Positions 6,069 through 7,772 of a DNA stretch of 7,772 bases are shown here, piece after piece (positions within the stretch are counted from its first letter, which is position 1; each line of letters starts with the position of its first letter). The notes beneath the pieces were generated by a model. It worked only from the letters and a program-made list of their open reading frames with translations. It had not been told where the DNA came from and searched no databases. The stretch is taken from assembly GCA_937925385.1 (NCBI GenBank), contig CALEWN010000075.1, positions 1 through 7,772 on the forward strand, given 5' to 3'. The DNA comes from an uncultured Senegalimassilia sp. (GTDB lineage: Bacteria > Actinomycetota > Coriobacteriia > Coriobacteriales > Eggerthellaceae). Both the position numbers and the translations under genes were made by a program.

Positions 6069-6094
6069 GACGCCCACCGAAACCGGCGGGCGTC
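6069..6094 (-). terminator. Rho-independent terminator hairpin of uvrA
   Basis: On the minus strand GACGCCCGCCG (6094-6084) pairs with CGGTGGGCGTC (6079-6069), 11 bp with one G-U, around a GTTT loop, followed by a short TTT. It begins 21 nt after the uvrA stop. In plus-strand RNA the wobble becomes an A-C mismatch, which supports minus-strand use. GCGTC (6061-6065) could pair with GACGC (6069-6073) as an alternative small hairpin. Confidence 0.75.
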
Positions 6095-6115
6095 GCAATC
6101 TATGGAATCGCTATT

Positions 6116-7772
6116 CTACAACATGCGCGCAAGGAATCGTCCCGTATAGCTCTCCTTCACAGTAGCTACGTGCTCGGGAGTCCCCTCAGCAACCACGGTA
6201 CCGCCGCGCAGGCCGCCCTCCGGCCCCAAATCGACGATATGATCTGCGCTTTTGATGACATCCAGGTTATGCTCGATAACGAGTACGGTATTACCCGCAT
6301 CCACCAGACGCTGCAGAACCACCAGCAACTGCCGCACATCCTCGAAATGCAGCCCGGTAGTGGGCTCATCCAAAATGTAGAACGTTTTGCCCGTCTGACG
6401 ACGATGCAGCTCGCTTGCAAGCTTCACGCGCTGAGCCTCGCCACCCGACAAGGTAGTGGCAGGCTGGCCCAAGCGGATATACCCGAGCCCCACATCGAAA
6501 AGCGTTTGAAGCTTGCGTTTGATCCCGGGAATGTTCTCGAAGAACAGCAAGGCTTCCTCGACCGTCATGTCAAGCACCTCGGAGATGTTCTTGCCTCGAT
6601 ATGTGACCTGCAGAGTCTCGCGATTGTAGCGTTTGCCCTCGCACACCTCGCATGGAACATAGATATCGGGGAGGAAGTGCATCTCGATTTTGATCTGCCC
6701 ATCGCCCTTGCAGGCTTCGCAACGGCCTCCGCTGACGTTGAAGCTAAATCGCCCGGGACCGTATCCGTGCGCTTTGCTTTCCTGCGTGCTCGCGAACAGC
6801 GCGCGGATATCGTCCCACAGGCCGATATAGGTTGCGGGATTGCTTCGAGGGGTTCTTCCGATAGGGCTTTGATCGATGTTGATCACCTTATCGATGTTCT
6901 CGACGCCGGTGATCTTACGATAAGCGCCCGTGCGCCGATGCGCATGGTTGACGCGATTCGCCAGCGCAGGAGCGAGCGTGTCGGTGATCAGCGAGCTTTT
7001 GCCGCTTCCGGAAACGCCCGTGATGACCGTGAACGTGCCGAAGGGAATGGAAAGCGTAACGTTGTTCAAGTTGTTCTCGCATGCTCCGGCGAGCTTGAGG
7101 CAGCCGCGCTTGGGCTTGCGACGCTGCTGCGGCACCGCGATCACGCGACGACCCGAAAGGTAATCGGCCGTAAGCGAACCTTCCGTAGCCGCAACCTCCT
7201 CAGGCGTTCCGGCAGCGACGACCATGCCGCCGCGCTCGCCCGCGCCCGGGCCCATGTCCACCACATAATCTGCGGCGCGGATGGTGTCCTCGTCATGCTC
7301 GACCACGATCACGGTGTTGCCAAGATCGCGCAAATGTTCGAGCGTTCCGATAAGACGCTCGTTGTCACGCTGATGCAAGCCGATGGAGGGCTCGTCAAGG
7401 ATATAGAGCACGCCCATCAGACCCGCGCCGATCTGCGTTGCCAGACGGATACGCTGCGCTTCGCCGCCGGAAAGGGTTGCGGTCGCACGCTCTAAGGTCA
7501 GATAATCCAAGCCTACATCCACCAGGAACTTCAAGCGCGCAACGATCTCCTTCGCAATGGGATTCGCGATCGCTCCCTGTTGCCCTTCAAAACGAAGATC
7601 GCTGAAGAATCGATAGCAGTCAAGAGCGCTCATCTCGCATACCTCGTGAATGGACTTGCCACCCACGGTCACCGCGAGGATCTCGGGCTTCAAGCGTTTG
7701 CCACCGCACGTAGGGCATGGGACGACGGCGAAGTAGCTTTGCAGCTTCTCGCGTTGGGTATCGCTTTGCGCC
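6116..7772 (-). CDS. uvrA: UvrABC excinuclease subunit A, C-terminal part; 5' end outside window
   Basis: UvrA is the damage-recognition ATPase of nucleotide excision repair, working as a dimer with UvrB. The window holds 551 C-terminal residues of a protein usually about 940-960 long; the frame stays open to base 7771, so the gene is cut only by the window edge. Residues from the first full codon: CPTC (19-22), first ABC signature LSGGEAQR (from 100), Walker B LYILDEPS (122-129) with His159. The second ABC module has Walker [10 protein letters not shown] (252-260), signature LSGGEAQR (from 441), Walker B YILDEPTT (from 465) and His501. The zinc-finger cysteines of the second module, Cys351/Cys354 and Cys374/Cys377, flank [12 protein letters not shown], and [17 protein letters not shown] is present. 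Nothing looks degenerate. The stop is TAG at 6116-6118 and two terminators follow. Confidence 0.98.
   Translation of the reverse strand, partial: AQSDTQREKLQSYFAVVPCPTCGGKRLKPEILAVTVGGKSIHEVCEMSALDCYRFFSDLRFEGQQGAIANPIAKEIVARLKFLVDVGLDYLTLERATATLSGGEAQRIRLATQIGAGLMGVLYILDEPSIGLHQRDNERLIGTLEHLRDLGNTVIVVEHDEDTIRAADYVVDMGPGAGERGGMVVAAGTPEEVAATEGSLTADYLSGRRVIAVPQQRRKPKRGCLKLAGACENNLNNVTLSIPFGTFTVITGVSGSGKSSLITDTLAPALANRVNHAHRRTGAYRKITGVENIDKVINIDQSPIGRTPRSNPATYIGLWDDIRALFASTQESKAHGYGPGRFSFNVSGGRCEACKGDGQIKIEMHFLPDIYVPCEVCEGKRYNRETLQVTYRGKNISEVLDMTVEEALLFFENIPGIKRKLQTLFDVGLGYIRLGQPATTLSGGEAQRVKLASELHRRQTGKTFYILDEPTTGLHFEDVRQLLVVLQRLVDAGNTVLVIEHNLDVIKSADHIVDLGPEGGLRGGTVVAEGTPEHVATVKESYTGRFLARML

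Noticed and set aside
6170..7495. Plus-strand open frame of 441 codons opposite uvrA
   Set aside because: The minus strand encodes well-conserved UvrA across the whole stretch; the antisense product has no recognisable motif and no ribosome site.

Overview
The window looks like part of a GC-rich bacterial chromosome, probably from a gut-type anaerobic actinobacterium of the class Coriobacteriia (Eggerthella, Gordonibacter or Slackia relatives). This placement is an inference. It rests on a Tat-exported selenocysteine formate dehydrogenase, G/C-rich codons, a possibly leaderless gene, and the style of the serine-rich membrane protein and the drug/metabolite transporter. No rRNA or other phylogenetic marker is present apart from a partial uvrA.

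All five genes lie on the minus strand, so transcription runs from high to low coordinates. In that order: (1) the C-terminal part of uvrA (6116-7772, cut by the window edge); (2) two tandem rho-independent hairpins (6022-6094); (3) a gene fusing a ten-helix EamA/DMT transporter to a C-terminal GNAT acetyltransferase (4443-5996); (4) a 184-nt gap with four short inverted repeats; (5) a stand-alone GNAT acetyltransferase resembling the fused one (3725-4258); (6) a single-pass membrane protein with a long Ser/Gly/Ala linker and a C-terminal domain that looks like a degenerate UshA-type metallophosphatase (2549-3646); (7) a 672-bp gene-free, AT-richer region with several inverted repeats; (8) the N-terminal 625 residues of a formate dehydrogenase-N-like catalytic subunit (1-1876, cut by the window edge).

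The formate dehydrogenase reads through an in-frame UGA at 1274-1276, as selenocysteine 201. A SECIS-like hairpin follows the UGA directly. Ordinary gene calling breaks this gene into an N-terminal piece and an unannotated remainder.

The genes do not form one obvious pathway. uvrA is housekeeping DNA repair. The transporter-acetyltransferase fusion and the neighbouring acetyltransferase may act on related small molecules. The serine-rich protein is probably a cell-surface protein of unknown function. The formate dehydrogenase is the start of a separate, probably regulated respiratory operon. The most unusual items are the transporter-acetyltransferase fusion beside its unfused relative, the degenerate UshA-like surface protein, and the structured DNA upstream of the formate dehydrogenase.
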